A stretch of 64,000 nucleotides of DNA from Nonomuraea sp. SBT364 (GTDB lineage: Bacteria; Actinomycetota; Actinomycetes; Streptosporangiales; Streptosporangiaceae): NCBI RefSeq assembly GCF_001083785.1, contig NZ_LAVL01000001.1, positions 1 to 64,000 on the forward strand, written 5' to 3'. Positions 1-8,805 of this stretch are shown in pieces (the first letter of the stretch is position 1; the number at the start of each line of letters is the position of its first letter). The position numbers and the translations under genes were made by a program. The notes under the pieces are model-generated. The model saw only the letters and a program-made list of their open reading frames with translations, was not told the DNA's origin and did not search any database.

Positions 1-1
1 G

Positions 2-430
2 GGCGCGGGGCGCCGGGCCAGGGGGCGGCGACGGCAGCGGACGGTGCTGTCGGCGCTGGTGCTGGCGGCCGTGCTGGCGGGCGCGATCCTCGCCTGGCTC
101 AAGCTGGGCGGCGGCGGCCCGGAACTGGCCGTGTCGAAGGTGGCGGTGAGCGTGCCGAAGAAGACCCAGGGCTGCGACAGCGTCGTGACCGTCACCGGCA
201 CGATCACCACCAACGGCGCCCCGGGCGAGATCCGCTACGAGTGGCACCAGAACCTGGAGAAGAAGACCCAGCAGGGCACCCTGCGCACCCGCGCCGACAC
301 GACGACGTACCCGCTGACCCTGCGCTGGGAGCTGCAGGGCGAGAGCACGGTGAAGGCGACCGCGACGCTGCGGGTGCTGTCGCCGGGCCCGGCCCGCAGC
401 GGCAAGGCGAGCTTCACCTACAAGTGCTGA
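2..430 (+). CDS. Membrane-anchored protein, C-terminal part (5' end outside window)
   Basis: The frame is open to the left edge, so this is the 3' end of a longer gene; a GTG at 44 exists but is not needed. Visible are a basic stretch (RRRQR), one hydrophobic segment (LSALVLAAVLAGAILAWL) and an exported domain of about 100 residues with two cysteines (GCDSV and the final KC), which could form a disulfide. The layout, basic stop-transfer then extracytoplasmic beta-rich domain, fits sensor kinases or other single-pass proteins. No family was recognised. The stop codon lies inside a 12-nt tandem repeat. Confidence 0.6.
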   Translation, partial: GAGRRARGRRRQRTVLSALVLAAVLAGAILAWLKLGGGGPELAVSKVAVSVPKKTQGCDSVVTVTGTITTNGAPGEIRYEWHQNLEKKTQQGTLRTRADTTTYPLTLRWELQGESTVKATATLRVLSPGPARSGKASFTYKC

Positions 431-466
431 ACCAGGTGCTGAACCAGGTGCTGAACCAAGTGCTGA
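421..466. repeat. 12-nt tandem repeat spanning a stop codon (3.8 units)
   Basis: Units begin at 421, 433, 445 and 457 with consensus CAGGTGCTGAAC. Because the unit is a multiple of three, the TGA stop at 428-430 recurs in phase at 440, 452 and 464. The array sits between the end of the first gene and the start of the DUF2510 gene. Confidence 0.9.
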
Positions 467-512
467 CGCCGCAACAATGCATCTCAAAGCCGTTCTTACT
501 ACTCTGACGGGC

Positions 513-1622
513 ATGACCCAGCAGACCCCCGCGGGCTGGTACCCGGACCCCTACGGATCCCCGCAACTGCGGTGGTGGGACGGCAACCAGTGGACCGACG
601 CCACCCACCCCCTGGAGCAGGGCTCCCAGCAGCAGCCCGCCTCCGGCCCGCAGCAGCCCCAGAGCCGGCCCGGCTGGTCGTCGGCCCCGGCGAACCCCAC
701 CCTCGCCTACGGCCAGCAGCCGCAGTTCTCCCAGGGCCAGCCGCAGGCCCAGCCGCAGAGCCAGCCGCAGAGCCAGCCGGCGCAGCAGCAGACGCCCGGT
801 CAGTGGGGCGGCACGCCGCTGCCCGGTCCCGGCTACGGCCCGCCGCCCAAGCAGGGCAACCCGCTGCCGTGGGTGTTCGGCGGCCTGGCGGCGCTGGTGG
901 TGATCGCGTTGATCGCGGTGGCCGGCATCTATCTGGCCAACAGCTCCTCGCCGGTGGCCGCGCCCACCGACACGCCGTCGCAGACGCTGCCGGAGACGGA
1001 GGAGCCGCTGCCCAGCGATCCGCCCACCGGCCCGCCCAGCGATCCGCCCACGGACCAGCCGACGGCCCCGGCCGAGCTGCCGCAGCCGCAGGACGGCACG
1101 GTGACCGACACCACCGCGGGCGTCTCGTACAAGGTGCCCGAGGGGTGGACGGTTCCCAAGTCAAGCTCCATCAACGGCTCCAACCCGGCCGAACAGCGAT
1201 GGACGAGCGCCGTGCACAAGATCTCGCACGAGAAGTTCGACGGCCAGGGCGACTGGGTCGGCAACGTGAACACGGGTGTGCTGCACCAGCGCTACCCGTA
1301 CGCCGGCGTCGCCGGTCTCGGCGCCACGGCCAAGCTGTTCCTGGCGGACCTCGGCCGCTTCTACGACCTCCCCCACGAATCCAAGATCGTCGCGGACAAG
1401 GCCATGAAGATCGGCGACCACGACGCCTGGCTGCTGCAGTTCGACCTCGACTTCACCAAGGTGTCGGAGGAGAAGGGCTACAAGTGGAAGAAGGAGAGCG
1501 GCGCGGTCGTGCTCATGGACCGGGGCGCGGACGAACGTCCGGCGCTGATCCACATCTCGGTCCCGGACAACCTCGGCACCGACGTGCTCAGTGACGTGCT
1601 GAGCTCTATCAAGCCCGCGTGA
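513..1622 (+). CDS. DUF2510-domain membrane protein with Gln/Pro-rich linker
   Basis: The N-terminus (residues 7-28) carries the GWYPDP...RWWDG..WT signature of DUF2510, a short motif common in actinobacterial membrane proteins. A Gln/Pro/Ser-rich linker with a QPQSQ repeat (about 33-115) precedes one transmembrane segment (118-141), a second Pro/Thr-rich linker and an extracytoplasmic domain of roughly 160 residues ending in SDVLSSIKPA. The start at 513 places DUF2510 at the N-terminus; an in-frame ATG at 477 would add 12 residues with no clear ribosome site. Role unknown; likely surface-exposed. Confidence 0.85.
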   Translation: MTQQTPAGWYPDPYGSPQLRWWDGNQWTDATHPLEQGSQQQPASGPQQPQSRPGWSSAPANPTLAYGQQPQFSQGQPQAQPQSQPQSQPAQQQTPGQWGGTPLPGPGYGPPPKQGNPLPWVFGGLAALVVIALIAVAGIYLANSSSPVAAPTDTPSQTLPETEEPLPSDPPTGPPSDPPTDQPTAPAELPQPQDGTVTDTTAGVSYKVPEGWTVPKSSSINGSNPAEQRWTSAVHKISHEKFDGQGDWVGNVNTGVLHQRYPYAGVAGLGATAKLFLADLGRFYDLPHESKIVADKAMKIGDHDAWLLQFDLDFTKVSEEKGYKWKKESGAVVLMDRGADERPALIHISVPDNLGTDVLSDVLSSIKPA

Positions 1623-1693
1623 CCGGTGGCACTAGGCTGGTGGGGTAGGCAAGCGGGGCGGGTCACTCCGGGCCGCTGCGGCGAGGAGAACGT

Positions 1694-2287
1694 ATGAGTG
1701 ACTTGCTGGTCTGGATCGACTGCGAGATGACCGGGCTCGATCTCGGGCGCGACGCGCTCGTGGAGGTGGCGTGCATCGTCACCGACAGTGAGCTCAACCA
1801 GCTCGACGAAGGCGTCGACGTGGTCATCAAGCCGCCGCCGGAGTCGCTGGAGCAGATGTCGCAGGTGGTCAGGGAGATGCACACGGCCTCGGGGCTGCTG
1901 CCGGAGCTGGCCGGCGGGGTGACGCTGGCCGAGGCCGAGTCGATGGTGCTCGACTACATGCGCCGCCACATCCCCGAGCCGAAGAAGGCTCCGCTGTGCG
2001 GCAACTCGATCGGGACCGACCGCACGTTCCTGTCGCGCGACATGCCGACGGTCGACGCCTACCTGCACTATCGGATGATCGACGTGTCGTCGATCAAGGA
2101 GCTGGTCCGCCGGTGGTATCCGCGCGTCTACTTCGCCGCGCCCGAGAAGCAGGGCGGCCACCGGGCGCTGGCCGACATCACCGAGAGCATCCGGGAGCTG
2201 CGCTACTACCGCGCCGCCGTGTTCGTGGGTCAGCCGGGGCCCGATTCGGCGACGGCGCGGACGCTCGCCGAGCGTGTCAGCGGTTAA
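1694..2287 (+). CDS. orn: Oligoribonuclease
   Basis: A DEDDh 3'-5' exoribonuclease of 197 residues, the normal family length. It degrades 2-5-nt RNAs, and pGpG from c-di-GMP turnover, to mononucleotides in the cytoplasm. Catalytic residues are visible: D9 and E11 in [11 protein letters not shown]109 in GNSIGTDR, and H156/D161 in [10 protein letters not shown] ribosome site GAGGAG precedes the ATG. The gene lies directly upstream of tRNA-His, an arrangement widely seen in actinomycetes, which supports the assignment. Confidence 0.97.
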   Translation: MSDLLVWIDCEMTGLDLGRDALVEVACIVTDSELNQLDEGVDVVIKPPPESLEQMSQVVREMHTASGLLPELAGGVTLAEAESMVLDYMRRHIPEPKKAPLCGNSIGTDRTFLSRDMPTVDAYLHYRMIDVSSIKELVRRWYPRVYFAAPEKQGGHRALADITESIRELRYYRAAVFVGQPGPDSATARTLAERVSG

Positions 2288-2353
2288 TGGGTGGCGTGAA
2301 GACTCCCGAACACCGCTACACTTTTGCTGTGCCGTTCTCACGGGCGGCGCATG

Positions 2354-2426
2354 GTGGGTGTAGCTCAGTTGGCAGAGCGCCAGGTTGTGGTCCTGGATGT
2401 CGAGGGTTCAAGTCCCTTCACTCACC
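2354..2426 (+). tRNA. tRNA-His (GTG anticodon)
   Basis: A cloverleaf can be drawn. Acceptor stem GTGGGTG (2354-2360) pairs with CACTCAC (2419-2425); the anticodon stem is CCAGG/CCTGG with loop TTGTGGT and anticodon GTG at 2387-2389; the T arm is GAGGG TTCAAGT CCCTT. The base at 2353 is G and would supply G-1, opposite discriminator C2426, the tRNA-His identity pair. CCA is not encoded. Confidence 0.97.
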
Positions 2427-2434
2427 CTGACGCG

Positions 2435-2473
2435 AACGGCCGGTCCGCCAGGACCGGCCGTTGCCGTTTTCTT
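2435..2473 (+). terminator. Rho-independent terminator after tRNA-His
   Basis: A perfect 12-bp inverted repeat (AACGGCCGGTCC at 2435-2446, mate at 2451-2462, 4-nt loop) is followed closely by a short T-rich tract (GTTTTCTT). Confidence 0.85.
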
Positions 2474-2584
2474 CCGGCATTGTCCCCAAATCATGACTTT
2501 GCGAGTTATGCTCGCTGTCTACCGCCAACGCCGGAAGCTCGGGGGCCCTCGGCGACCTGACCGTCTGCGCGCCCCGGAGGCCGG

Positions 2585-2806
2585 ATGAGAGTCGACGACG
2601 CAGCGTTCGAGAGCGTGTTCACGTCATTGAGCAAACGCGAAGCCGAAGTCATGGACCTGATCGCGAAGGGCGAGTCCAACGGCCAGATCGCACAACGGCT
2701 GTTCCTCAGCGAGAAGACGGTCAAGAACCACGTCAACCGCATCTACGCCAAGCTCGGCGTCGACTCGCGCGTCACCGCGATCGGCCTGTGGCTGTCGCGT
2801 GAGTGA
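2585..2806 (+). CDS. Stand-alone LuxR-type HTH protein (73 aa)
   Basis: Almost the whole protein is one LuxR/NarL C-terminal DNA-binding domain: [23 protein letters not shown] is the scaffold helix and [17 protein letters not shown] the recognition helix. It lacks a receiver or ligand-binding domain. GGAGG at 2576-2580 sets the ATG. Such single-domain proteins are common in actinomycetes and may act as small regulators. Its last 35 nt overlap the 3' end of the convergent lat gene. Confidence 0.85.
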   Translation: MRVDDAAFESVFTSLSKREAEVMDLIAKGESNGQIAQRLFLSEKTVKNHVNRIYAKLGVDSRVTAIGLWLSRE

Positions 2807-4082
2807 CTGACCGCTCCAGAGTCGTGGCCAGCGCGCCGAGCCCGTGCTCCAGGTCCTGCTCGGAGATGTTCAGGGCCGGACGCAGCCGCACCGAACGGGT
2901 GCCGCACGGCAGCACCAGCACGCCCGCGTCCTCGCGCAGCGCGGTGACCATCGCGTCGCGCGCCGCCGCGCCGGGCAGGTCGAAGGCGGCCATCAGGCCC
3001 CGGCCGCGCACGTTCGCGACGGTCTCGGGATGCTCGGCCTCCAGCTTGGTGAGGCGTTCGAGGATGAGCGAGCCGAGGGTGGCCGCGCGCGGGATGAGCC
3101 CGTCGCGTTCGATGATCTCCAGCAGGCCGCGGCTGCGCACCATGTCGACCAGCCCGCCACCCCAGGTGGAGTTGATCCGGCCGCTGCGCCGGAACACGTT
3201 GCCGTCGACCTCGTTCACCCGCCGGCCCGCCATGATCCCGCCCACCTGCACCTTCTTGGCGAAGGCCACGATGTCGGGCTCCAGGCCGAGCTGCTGGTAG
3301 GCCCACGGGGTGCCGGTCGTGCCACCGCCGGTCTGGACCTCGTCCAGGATGAACAGCGCGTCGTGCTCGTGGCAGAGCCGCTGCATGGCCTGCAGGAACT
3401 CGGCCCGCATGTGGTTGTCGCCGCCCTCGCCCTGGATGGGCTCGGCGATGAAGCAGGCGATGTCGTGCGGGTGCCGCTCGAAGGCGGCGCGGGCCTGGGC
3501 GAGGGCGCGCTCCTCGGCCGCCTCGACGTCGCCGAAGTGGATGGCGGGCACGTCCACGCGCGGCCAGTCGAAGACCGGGAAGCGCTCGGTCTTGACCGGG
3601 TCGGTGTTGGTCAGGCTCAGCGTGTAGCCGCTGCGGCCGTGGAAGGCCTTGGTGAGGTGCAGGACGCGGGCGCCCAGGGCGGGTGAGCGGCCGGCGGCCT
3701 CGTTGCGGCGGCTCTTGTAGTCGAAGGCCGCCTTCAGCGCGTTCTCGACGGCCAGCGCGCCGCCCTCCACGAAGAACAGGTGGGGCAGCTCCGGGTCGCC
3801 GAGCACACGGGTGAAGGTGTCGACGAAGTCCGCCAGGTGCTCGGTGTACATGTCGGGATTGGCGGGTTTGTTGCGCGCGACCTGGCCCAGCAGGCGGGTG
3901 AAGTCCGGATCGAAGGGTGGGTTCACGCCGAGCGGCGCGGACGCGAAGAAGGTGTAGAAGTCCAGGTAGCGGCGGCCGTCACGGGCGTCGACCAGCCAGG
4001 AGCCCTGGCTGAGCTCCAGGTCCAGGACGAGCCGGTAACCGTCGACGAGTAGGTGGCGGGCGAGGCGGGCGTGTACGTCCAT
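2772..4082 (-). CDS. lat: L-lysine 6-aminotransferase
   Basis: A class III PLP aminotransferase of 436 residues that moves the epsilon-amino group of lysine to 2-oxoglutarate, giving alpha-aminoadipate semialdehyde. It serves lysine catabolism and, in beta-lactam producers, the cephamycin pathway. LAT-type hallmarks are seen: [16 protein letters not shown] near residues 41-56, [15 protein letters not shown] (148-162), the cofactor aspartate in FILDEVQTG (D247) and the Schiff-base lysine in FAKKVQVGG (276/277). GGAGGAG sits just before the ATG. No semialdehyde dehydrogenase lies beside it, so this is probably primary lysine catabolism. Confidence 0.93.
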   Translation of the reverse strand: MDVHARLARHLLVDGYRLVLDLELSQGSWLVDARDGRRYLDFYTFFASAPLGVNPPFDPDFTRLLGQVARNKPANPDMYTEHLADFVDTFTRVLGDPELPHLFFVEGGALAVENALKAAFDYKSRRNEAAGRSPALGARVLHLTKAFHGRSGYTLSLTNTDPVKTERFPVFDWPRVDVPAIHFGDVEAAEERALAQARAAFERHPHDIACFIAEPIQGEGGDNHMRAEFLQAMQRLCHEHDALFILDEVQTGGGTTGTPWAYQQLGLEPDIVAFAKKVQVGGIMAGRRVNEVDGNVFRRSGRINSTWGGGLVDMVRSRGLLEIIERDGLIPRAATLGSLILERLTKLEAEHPETVANVRGRGLMAAFDLPGAAARDAMVTALREDAGVLVLPCGTRSVRLRPALNISEQDLEHGLGALATTLERSVTHATATGRSR

Positions 4083-4140
4083 GTCTCCTCCACATTGAGC
4101 CGGACATGCAGTACATTTCCCGCCTTGATGCCGATATATA

Positions 4141-4153
4141 CGTAAAATTTACG
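4141..4153. promoter_or_regulatory. Candidate operator upstream of lat
   Basis: The AT-rich palindrome CGTAAA-A-TTTACG lies about 60 bp upstream of the lat start, preceded by TATATA, and overlaps the stop codon of the HdeD-like gene. Placement suggests control of lat; the regulator is unknown. Confidence 0.4.
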
Positions 4154-4691
4154 GGTTATGGGCCTTTGGTACGAGGTTCTTCACGCGGAACGCCAGCGCC
4201 ACCATCGCGATGCCGTACACGATCGCGAAGATCCCGATCAGCCAGGCGAGCGTGAGCATGCCCGCGCCCGGCCAGACGAGCAGCAGGATGCCGAAGATCA
4301 CCGACAGGACGCCGCCGAGGATGAGCATCCACTCGTTGTCGATCACCTTGCGGAGCTGGACGCCGTCCACGATCTCGGCGACCCCGTGGAAGATCGCCCA
4401 GAACGCGACCACGTACAGCAGGGCCAGCGAGGTGATCCCTGGCCAGACGAGGGCCACGATGCCCGCCAGGACGCTGACGACGCCGATGAAGATCGGCCAA
4501 GCCCGTGACCGGGCCCCGTGCCGGAAGGCCGAGAAGACCGAGAAGATCCCGTCGACGATCGCGTACGCGCCGAAGAAGACCACCAGCACCAGCAGCGTGA
4601 TGCCCGGCCAGATCAGCGCGAGGATGCCGAAGAGGATGGCCGCGATGCCGCGGATGAGCACCAGCCACCAGGTGCTTGCGAGTCTCTCCAT
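4149..4691 (-). CDS. HdeD/DUF308 family membrane protein
   Basis: A 180-residue protein with about six hydrophobic segments in three similar helical pairs, each with the family-type motif (A)LIWPGIT, ALVWPGIT or LLVWPGAG. This internal repeat is typical of DUF308/HdeD proteins, named after the E. coli acid-resistance membrane protein. Biochemical role in actinomycetes is unknown. It is co-directional with lat, but the operator-like palindrome between them argues for a separate lat promoter. Confidence 0.88.
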   Translation of the reverse strand: MERLASTWWLVLIRGIAAILFGILALIWPGITLLVLVVFFGAYAIVDGIFSVFSAFRHGARSRAWPIFIGVVSVLAGIVALVWPGITSLALLYVVAFWAIFHGVAEIVDGVQLRKVIDNEWMLILGGVLSVIFGILLLVWPGAGMLTLAWLIGIFAIVYGIAMVALAFRVKNLVPKAHNP

Positions 4692-4742
4692 TCCGCACTG
4701 CTGTCCGGAATCGCCTCCCGCATATCCCCCGGAGCGGTCAAA

Positions 4743-5387
4743 TCACTGGGAGTAGACGACGATCGACACGGCGATGTACTGCACCAGGTAGGCCGCCAGG
4801 GTGAAGGCGTGGAAGACCTCGTGGTAGCCGAACCAGCGCGGCGACGGGTCGGGGCGCCGGAGCCCGTACACGACGGCGCCGGCGCTGTAGAAGACGCCGC
4901 CGACGGCGACCAACACCACGGCGGCCACCCCGGCGCCCTCCAGGAGCTGCGGCATCACGAAGATCGCGGTCCAGCCGAGCGCCAGGTAGAGCACGGTGTA
5001 GAGCCAGCGCGGCGCGCCCATCCACAGCACCCTGAACAGCACCCCGGCCAGCGCCCCGCCCCAGATCACGCTCAGCACCGCCACGCGGGCGGCCCCGTCG
5101 AGCGCCAGCAGCGCGAAGGGCGTGTAGGTGCCCGCGATGATCAGATAGATGTTGGCGTGGTCGCAGCGCCGCAGCACCTCGGCCAGCCGGGGGCCGAGCG
5201 TGCTGCGGTGATACGTGGCCGAGATGCCGAAGAGCAGGCCCGAGGTGATCGCGTAGACGGCGGCGGCGAGGCGAGCCTGGAGCGTGGGGCCGAGCGCCAC
5301 CAGCGTGAAGCCGGCCAGGAGGGTCACGGGCACGGCTCCGGCGTGCAACCAACCGCGCAACCTGGGCTTTACGGTGATCGTCGTCAT
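4743..5387 (-). CDS. PAQR-family membrane protein (TrhA / hemolysin III)
   Basis: A 214-residue seven-helix protein with PAQR metal-site motifs: SATYHRS, the CDHANIYLIIAGTYTPFALL segment and C-terminal GYHEVFHAFTLAAY. Bacterial members, formerly called hemolysin III, act in membrane-lipid homeostasis. The start ATG has no convincing ribosome site, because the 20-bp palindrome at 5390-5409 directly precedes it; a leaderless transcript is possible. Confidence 0.92.
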   Translation of the reverse strand: MTTITVKPRLRGWLHAGAVPVTLLAGFTLVALGPTLQARLAAAVYAITSGLLFGISATYHRSTLGPRLAEVLRRCDHANIYLIIAGTYTPFALLALDGAARVAVLSVIWGGALAGVLFRVLWMGAPRWLYTVLYLALGWTAIFVMPQLLEGAGVAAVVLVAVGGVFYSAGAVVYGLRRPDPSPRWFGYHEVFHAFTLAAYLVQYIAVSIVVYSQ

Positions 5388-5389
5388 AT

Positions 5390-5409
5390 AACCTACGGTA
5401 CCGTAGGTT
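5390..5409. promoter_or_regulatory. Perfect 20-bp palindrome, candidate operator of the TrhA gene
   Basis: AACCTACGGTACCGTAGGTT is perfectly self-complementary. It lies two bases upstream of the TrhA-type ATG and contains the stop codon (5408-5410) of the upstream penicillin-binding-protein gene. The symmetry and size fit a TetR-type operator, but no TetR gene adjoins it. Confidence 0.7.
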
Positions 5410-6940
5410 AGAGTCCGTTGAGAAAGCGGACCGCGATCGGCACCGCCGCCGACCTGCCCGAGCCGCCGTTCCTGACGAAGACGCAGAAGGCCAGCTCGTC
5501 GTCGAAGCCGATGAACCAGCCGTGCGGCCGCTGGCCCCGCACCTCGGCCGTCCCGGTCTTGCCCGCCACGCCGTCGGGCAGCCCGGCGTCACCGGCCGTG
5601 CCGTGGTCCACGACGGCGCGCATCATCACCCGCAGCCCGGCCACGACCTTCGAGTCCAGCGGCACCGGCGGATGCGGCCGGCCGTCGATCTGGCGCACCT
5701 CCTCCTCGGCGAGCAGCCGGGGCGAGCGCAGGGTGCCGTCCTGCACGGCGGCGGCGACCGCGGCCATGCACAGCGGCGACGCCTGCACCTTGCCCTGGCC
5801 GATGATGTTCGCGCCGGCGTCGTCGGGGGTCTCCGGGTCCTCGATCGAGCCGCAGACGCCCTGCGCGCCGGTCGGCATGCCGCGCCCGAACCCCCACTCC
5901 AGCGCCGTCTCACGCAGCTCCTCGGCGCCGATCCTGGTCGTGGCCTGCTGCACGAAGGTGGTGTTGCAGGAGTGGGCCAGCGCGTCGGCGAAGGAGATCA
6001 TGCCCCGGTCCGTCCCGCCGTCGTTGTCGAAGCCCCGGTGGCCGGGAATCGCGTACGTGGCCGGGCACGGTACCTGGGAGCCCGGTTCGAGCCCGGACTT
6101 CAGCAGGGCGGCGGCGACGATCGTCTTGAACGTGGAGCCGGGCGGGAACATGTCGTGGAAGGCGCTGTAGGCGTCCTTGAGCCGGTCGGCCACCGCCAGC
6201 ACCTCCCCGGTCCCGGGCCGCAGCACGATGATCGAGGAGTTCTCCACGCCGTCCAGCGCCCGCGCGGCCGCCGCCTGGACGCGGCGCGAGAGCGTGAGGC
6301 GCACGACGTTCTTCTTCGGCTCGGCGGTCAGCAGCCGCTGCTCGGCCCGGCCCGGGCCCTTGGCCACCAGGGCCAGCCCCAGGTTGACGTCCGCGTACTC
6401 GGGCCGAAGCCTGGCCAGGTAGGACTCGGCGTAGCTGTCGCGCGGGATCGGCTCGCCCTCGCTGGTGACCAGCTCGGCCGCCGGTCCCTCGAACTCGGTC
6501 AGCTCGATCGTGCCGCCGTCCTTGAGCAGCGGGTGCAGCGTCTCCGGGGCCCACACCACCTTCCACTCCCGCTCGCGCACGGCCAGCCGCAGCACCCCGT
6601 CGAACGGCCACGCGCCGAGCTCGTCGAGGGTGCGCACACCGCTGAAGGGCACCTCGGCGCTGTCCTCGCCGGTGCTCCTGACCGGCGCGGGCCGTAACTC
6701 GAGGTCCTCGACGCCGAGCTCGCCGTCCATCGCCCGGTGGCGGGCGCGGAAGTCCTCCGGCGGCCGGTCGACCAGGCGGCTCATCGCGCCGACGTCGCCC
6801 TCGCGCCACGCCTTGAAGTACGCCTCCGCCGTCGCGCCCGCGCTGCCCTTGACCCCGCCGGCCGCCGCGACCGCGAAGGCCACGGCTGCCATGACCACGA
6901 AAACCGCACCAACGAGCACAATCAACCTTCTGCGTCGCAT
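5408..6940 (-). CDS. Penicillin-binding protein (transpeptidase, MecA_N-like domain)
   Basis: A 510-residue class B-like D,D-transpeptidase that cross-links peptidoglycan. An N-terminal membrane anchor (6-28) is followed by an NTF2-like MecA_N domain (about 35-135) and a short dimerisation-like region. The transpeptidase domain carries all three active-site motifs: STFK (269-272), SCN (324-326) and KTG (461-463). Similar proteins are often annotated as penicillin-binding transpeptidases of low beta-lactam affinity. The gene is divergent from the methyltransferase-fold gene, only 24 bp away. Confidence 0.93.
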   Translation of the reverse strand: MRRRRLIVLVGAVFVVMAAVAFAVAAAGGVKGSAGATAEAYFKAWREGDVGAMSRLVDRPPEDFRARHRAMDGELGVEDLELRPAPVRSTGEDSAEVPFSGVRTLDELGAWPFDGVLRLAVREREWKVVWAPETLHPLLKDGGTIELTEFEGPAAELVTSEGEPIPRDSYAESYLARLRPEYADVNLGLALVAKGPGRAEQRLLTAEPKKNVVRLTLSRRVQAAAARALDGVENSSIIVLRPGTGEVLAVADRLKDAYSAFHDMFPPGSTFKTIVAAALLKSGLEPGSQVPCPATYAIPGHRGFDNDGGTDRGMISFADALAHSCNTTFVQQATTRIGAEELRETALEWGFGRGMPTGAQGVCGSIEDPETPDDAGANIIGQGKVQASPLCMAAVAAAVQDGTLRSPRLLAEEEVRQIDGRPHPPVPLDSKVVAGLRVMMRAVVDHGTAGDAGLPDGVAGKTGTAEVRGQRPHGWFIGFDDELAFCVFVRNGGSGRSAAVPIAVRFLNGL

Positions 6941-6964
6941 ACGGTTCTCCCAGGAGGGACCAAC

Positions 6965-7813
6965 GTGGCACGTGGACAGCAGCGGGAGCCGACTCCCGGC
7001 CAGTATTCGGTGACGTTCGGCGAGGTCGAACTACTCCGGGACCTGGACAGGCAGGACGGCTGGATGCTGTCCAAGGATGGCGTACCTCAGTCGTATGTTG
7101 ACCTACAAGACCCGACTTTTCTGGAATTCGAGTACGTACGCCTCATGGCGGATGTCATCGACCTCCTCCCGGAAGGGCCGCTGAGCTCCGTGCACGTGGG
7201 CGGCGGTGCGTGCACGATCGCCCGCTACGTCACGGCCACCCGCCCCGGCTCCCGGCACATCGTCATCGAGCCCGACGGCCTGCTGGTCAACCTGGTGCGC
7301 GAGCAGCTCGGCCTGCGCTCGGTGCCGCGCCTGAAGGTCATCGTGGCCGGCGGCCGCGAGGGCACCGCCAAGATCTGGGACGACACGGCCGACCTGCTGG
7401 TCCTGGACGCCTTCAGCGGCGCCACGATGCCGGTCGAGCTGGCCACCGAGGAATACCTGGGCGACATCGCCCGGGTGCTGCGCCCGGCGGGCACGCTGCT
7501 GGTCAACCTGGCCGACGGCAAGGGGCTGTCGTTCGCCAGGCGGCTGCTGGCCACCGTCACCGGCACGTTCCGGCACGTGGCGCTGCTGGCCGAGCCGGGC
7601 GTCATGCGCGGGCGCCGCTTCGGCAACCTCATCGTCGCGGCCTCCCGTACCGAGCTGCCCCTCGACCTGCTCACCCGCCGGGCCGCCGGCGGCCTCACCC
7701 AGGCCCGGTGCGTGCACGGCGAGGCCCTGGTCAACTTCATCGCGGGGGCCGCCCCGATCAGGGACGGGGACGCGGTGCTCGCCCCGGTGCCGCCCCCGGC
7801 GGTGTTCGGCTAA
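6965..7813 (+). CDS. Spermidine-synthase-like protein
   Basis: A 282-residue protein with a Rossmann methyltransferase/aminopropyltransferase fold: glycine-rich HVGGGACTIARYV, acidic IEPDG at the end of beta-2, and VLDAFSGATMPVEL as the catalytic-loop region. It matches the soluble spermidine-synthase-like domain common in actinobacteria. The true substrate is unknown, and real polyamine synthase activity is not shown by the sequence. GTG start chosen for GGAGGG at 6953-6958. Convergent with the next regulator gene, overlapping it by 4 nt. Confidence 0.8.
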   Translation: MARGQQREPTPGQYSVTFGEVELLRDLDRQDGWMLSKDGVPQSYVDLQDPTFLEFEYVRLMADVIDLLPEGPLSSVHVGGGACTIARYVTATRPGSRHIVIEPDGLLVNLVREQLGLRSVPRLKVIVAGGREGTAKIWDDTADLLVLDAFSGATMPVELATEEYLGDIARVLRPAGTLLVNLADGKGLSFARRLLATVTGTFRHVALLAEPGVMRGRRFGNLIVAASRTELPLDLLTRRAAGGLTQARCVHGEALVNFIAGAAPIRDGDAVLAPVPPPAVFG

Positions 7814-8805
7814 GCCTCGGGGTCCGCCGCGGGGCCACCGCCCGCGATGAGGGCGTCACCGAGCTCCGAGCGCAGATACAGGACAGAGCGGCCGTGGCGG
7901 GCGCTGGTCAGCAGGCCCGCGTCGCGCAGCGCTCGAAGGTGCTGGTTGACGGCCGAGGTGGTGACGTCGAGGCGGCCGGCCAGTTCGGTCGACGACGCCG
8001 GCGTGGCGAGCGCCGAGAGCAGGCCCGCGCGCGTCGCGCCGATCAGTTCGGTGAGCGCCGCCGGGGATCGGCGGGCCTCGGTCTGCCAGAGCGTTCCGGC
8101 GCCGCGGGTGCCGTACATGATCAGGGGAGGCTCCTCCGGCGAGATCGGGGCGGTCACACCCCTGCTGAAGAGCGTCGGCATCAGGGTGAGCCCGTCCCCG
8201 CCGGTGGAGCGCCGGTAGCCGGTGCTGGTCATCAGGCGGACGCGCACGACGCCCTCGTCGAGCGAGACCCGCTCGCTGAGGTCGGCGAACATCGTCGCCA
8301 GGCCGTGCGCGGACATGACCTGCCCGCGGAAGATCACGTCGGCCTGCAGCACCGTCCGCATCCTCGGCCACCACGGCGCGAAACAGGTGCGCCAGTAGGC
8401 CCGCAACGCCTCGGTGATGCGGGCGCGTACGGCCGCCGGATCGCCGCTCAGCGGCGCCGGGAGCCCGCGCGGGTGGATGGCGCGCAGGTCGTCGAGCATG
8501 CGCTCCAGGGGCACCGCGGCGACGGCGGCGAGTTCGTCGTCGATCCGGGTGAGGGGCGCGTACGGCCGGGGCGTCAGGTAGTCGGGCGACCACATCGCCT
8601 CGTTGGTGAGGGCGCGCAGCAGGGGGACGTCGAGCTCGGCCCGGACCCGCTCGGTGCGCCGCAGCCAGGGCAGGTGCACGGGGTAGCGGCCGGGGTCGCG
8701 GAAGGTGCGCAGCGACAGCGTGAGCTCGTTGACGGGCGAGACGGCGAAGCGCACGTCGGCGACGTCCATGCCGGCGAGCTCGTACTCGATCCGCCCCATG
8801 ACCAT
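7810..8805 (-). CDS. ArsR-type transcriptional regulator with DUF5937-like N-terminus
   Basis: The C-terminal 75 residues form an ArsR/SmtB winged helix (STELAGRLDVTTSAVNQHLRALRDAGLLTSARHGRSVLYL). The 230-residue N-terminal part (FAVSPVNELTLSLRTF...) matches the family annotated as DUF5937, usually fused to this HTH. It lacks the metal-binding cysteines of classical ArsR. It is divergent from an MFS exporter, and the palindrome at 8804-8822 covers its start, so autorepression plus control of the exporter is the simplest model. ATG at 8799 is an alternative start. Confidence 0.85.
   Translation of the reverse strand: MVMGRIEYELAGMDVADVRFAVSPVNELTLSLRTFRDPGRYPVHLPWLRRTERVRAELDVPLLRALTNEAMWSPDYLTPRPYAPLTRIDDELAAVAAVPLERMLDDLRAIHPRGLPAPLSGDPAAVRARITEALRAYWRTCFAPWWPRMRTVLQADVIFRGQVMSAHGLATMFADLSERVSLDEGVVRVRLMTSTGYRRSTGGDGLTLMPTLFSRGVTAPISPEEPPLIMYGTRGAGTLWQTEARRSPAALTELIGATRAGLLSALATPASSTELAGRLDVTTSAVNQHLRALRDAGLLTSARHGRSVLYLRSELGDALIAGGGPAADPEA

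Noticed and set aside
750-1060. Gln/Pro repeats in the DUF2510 gene as a nucleotide repeat array
   Set aside because: Short degenerate coding repeats of a linker, not a CRISPR or mobile element.
2354-2473. tRNA-His as an integration site
   Set aside because: No integrase, no duplicated tRNA 3' end and no element boundary in the window.
2772-4082. lat as evidence of a cephamycin cluster
   Set aside because: No pcbAB, pcbC or other beta-lactam biosynthetic genes lie nearby.
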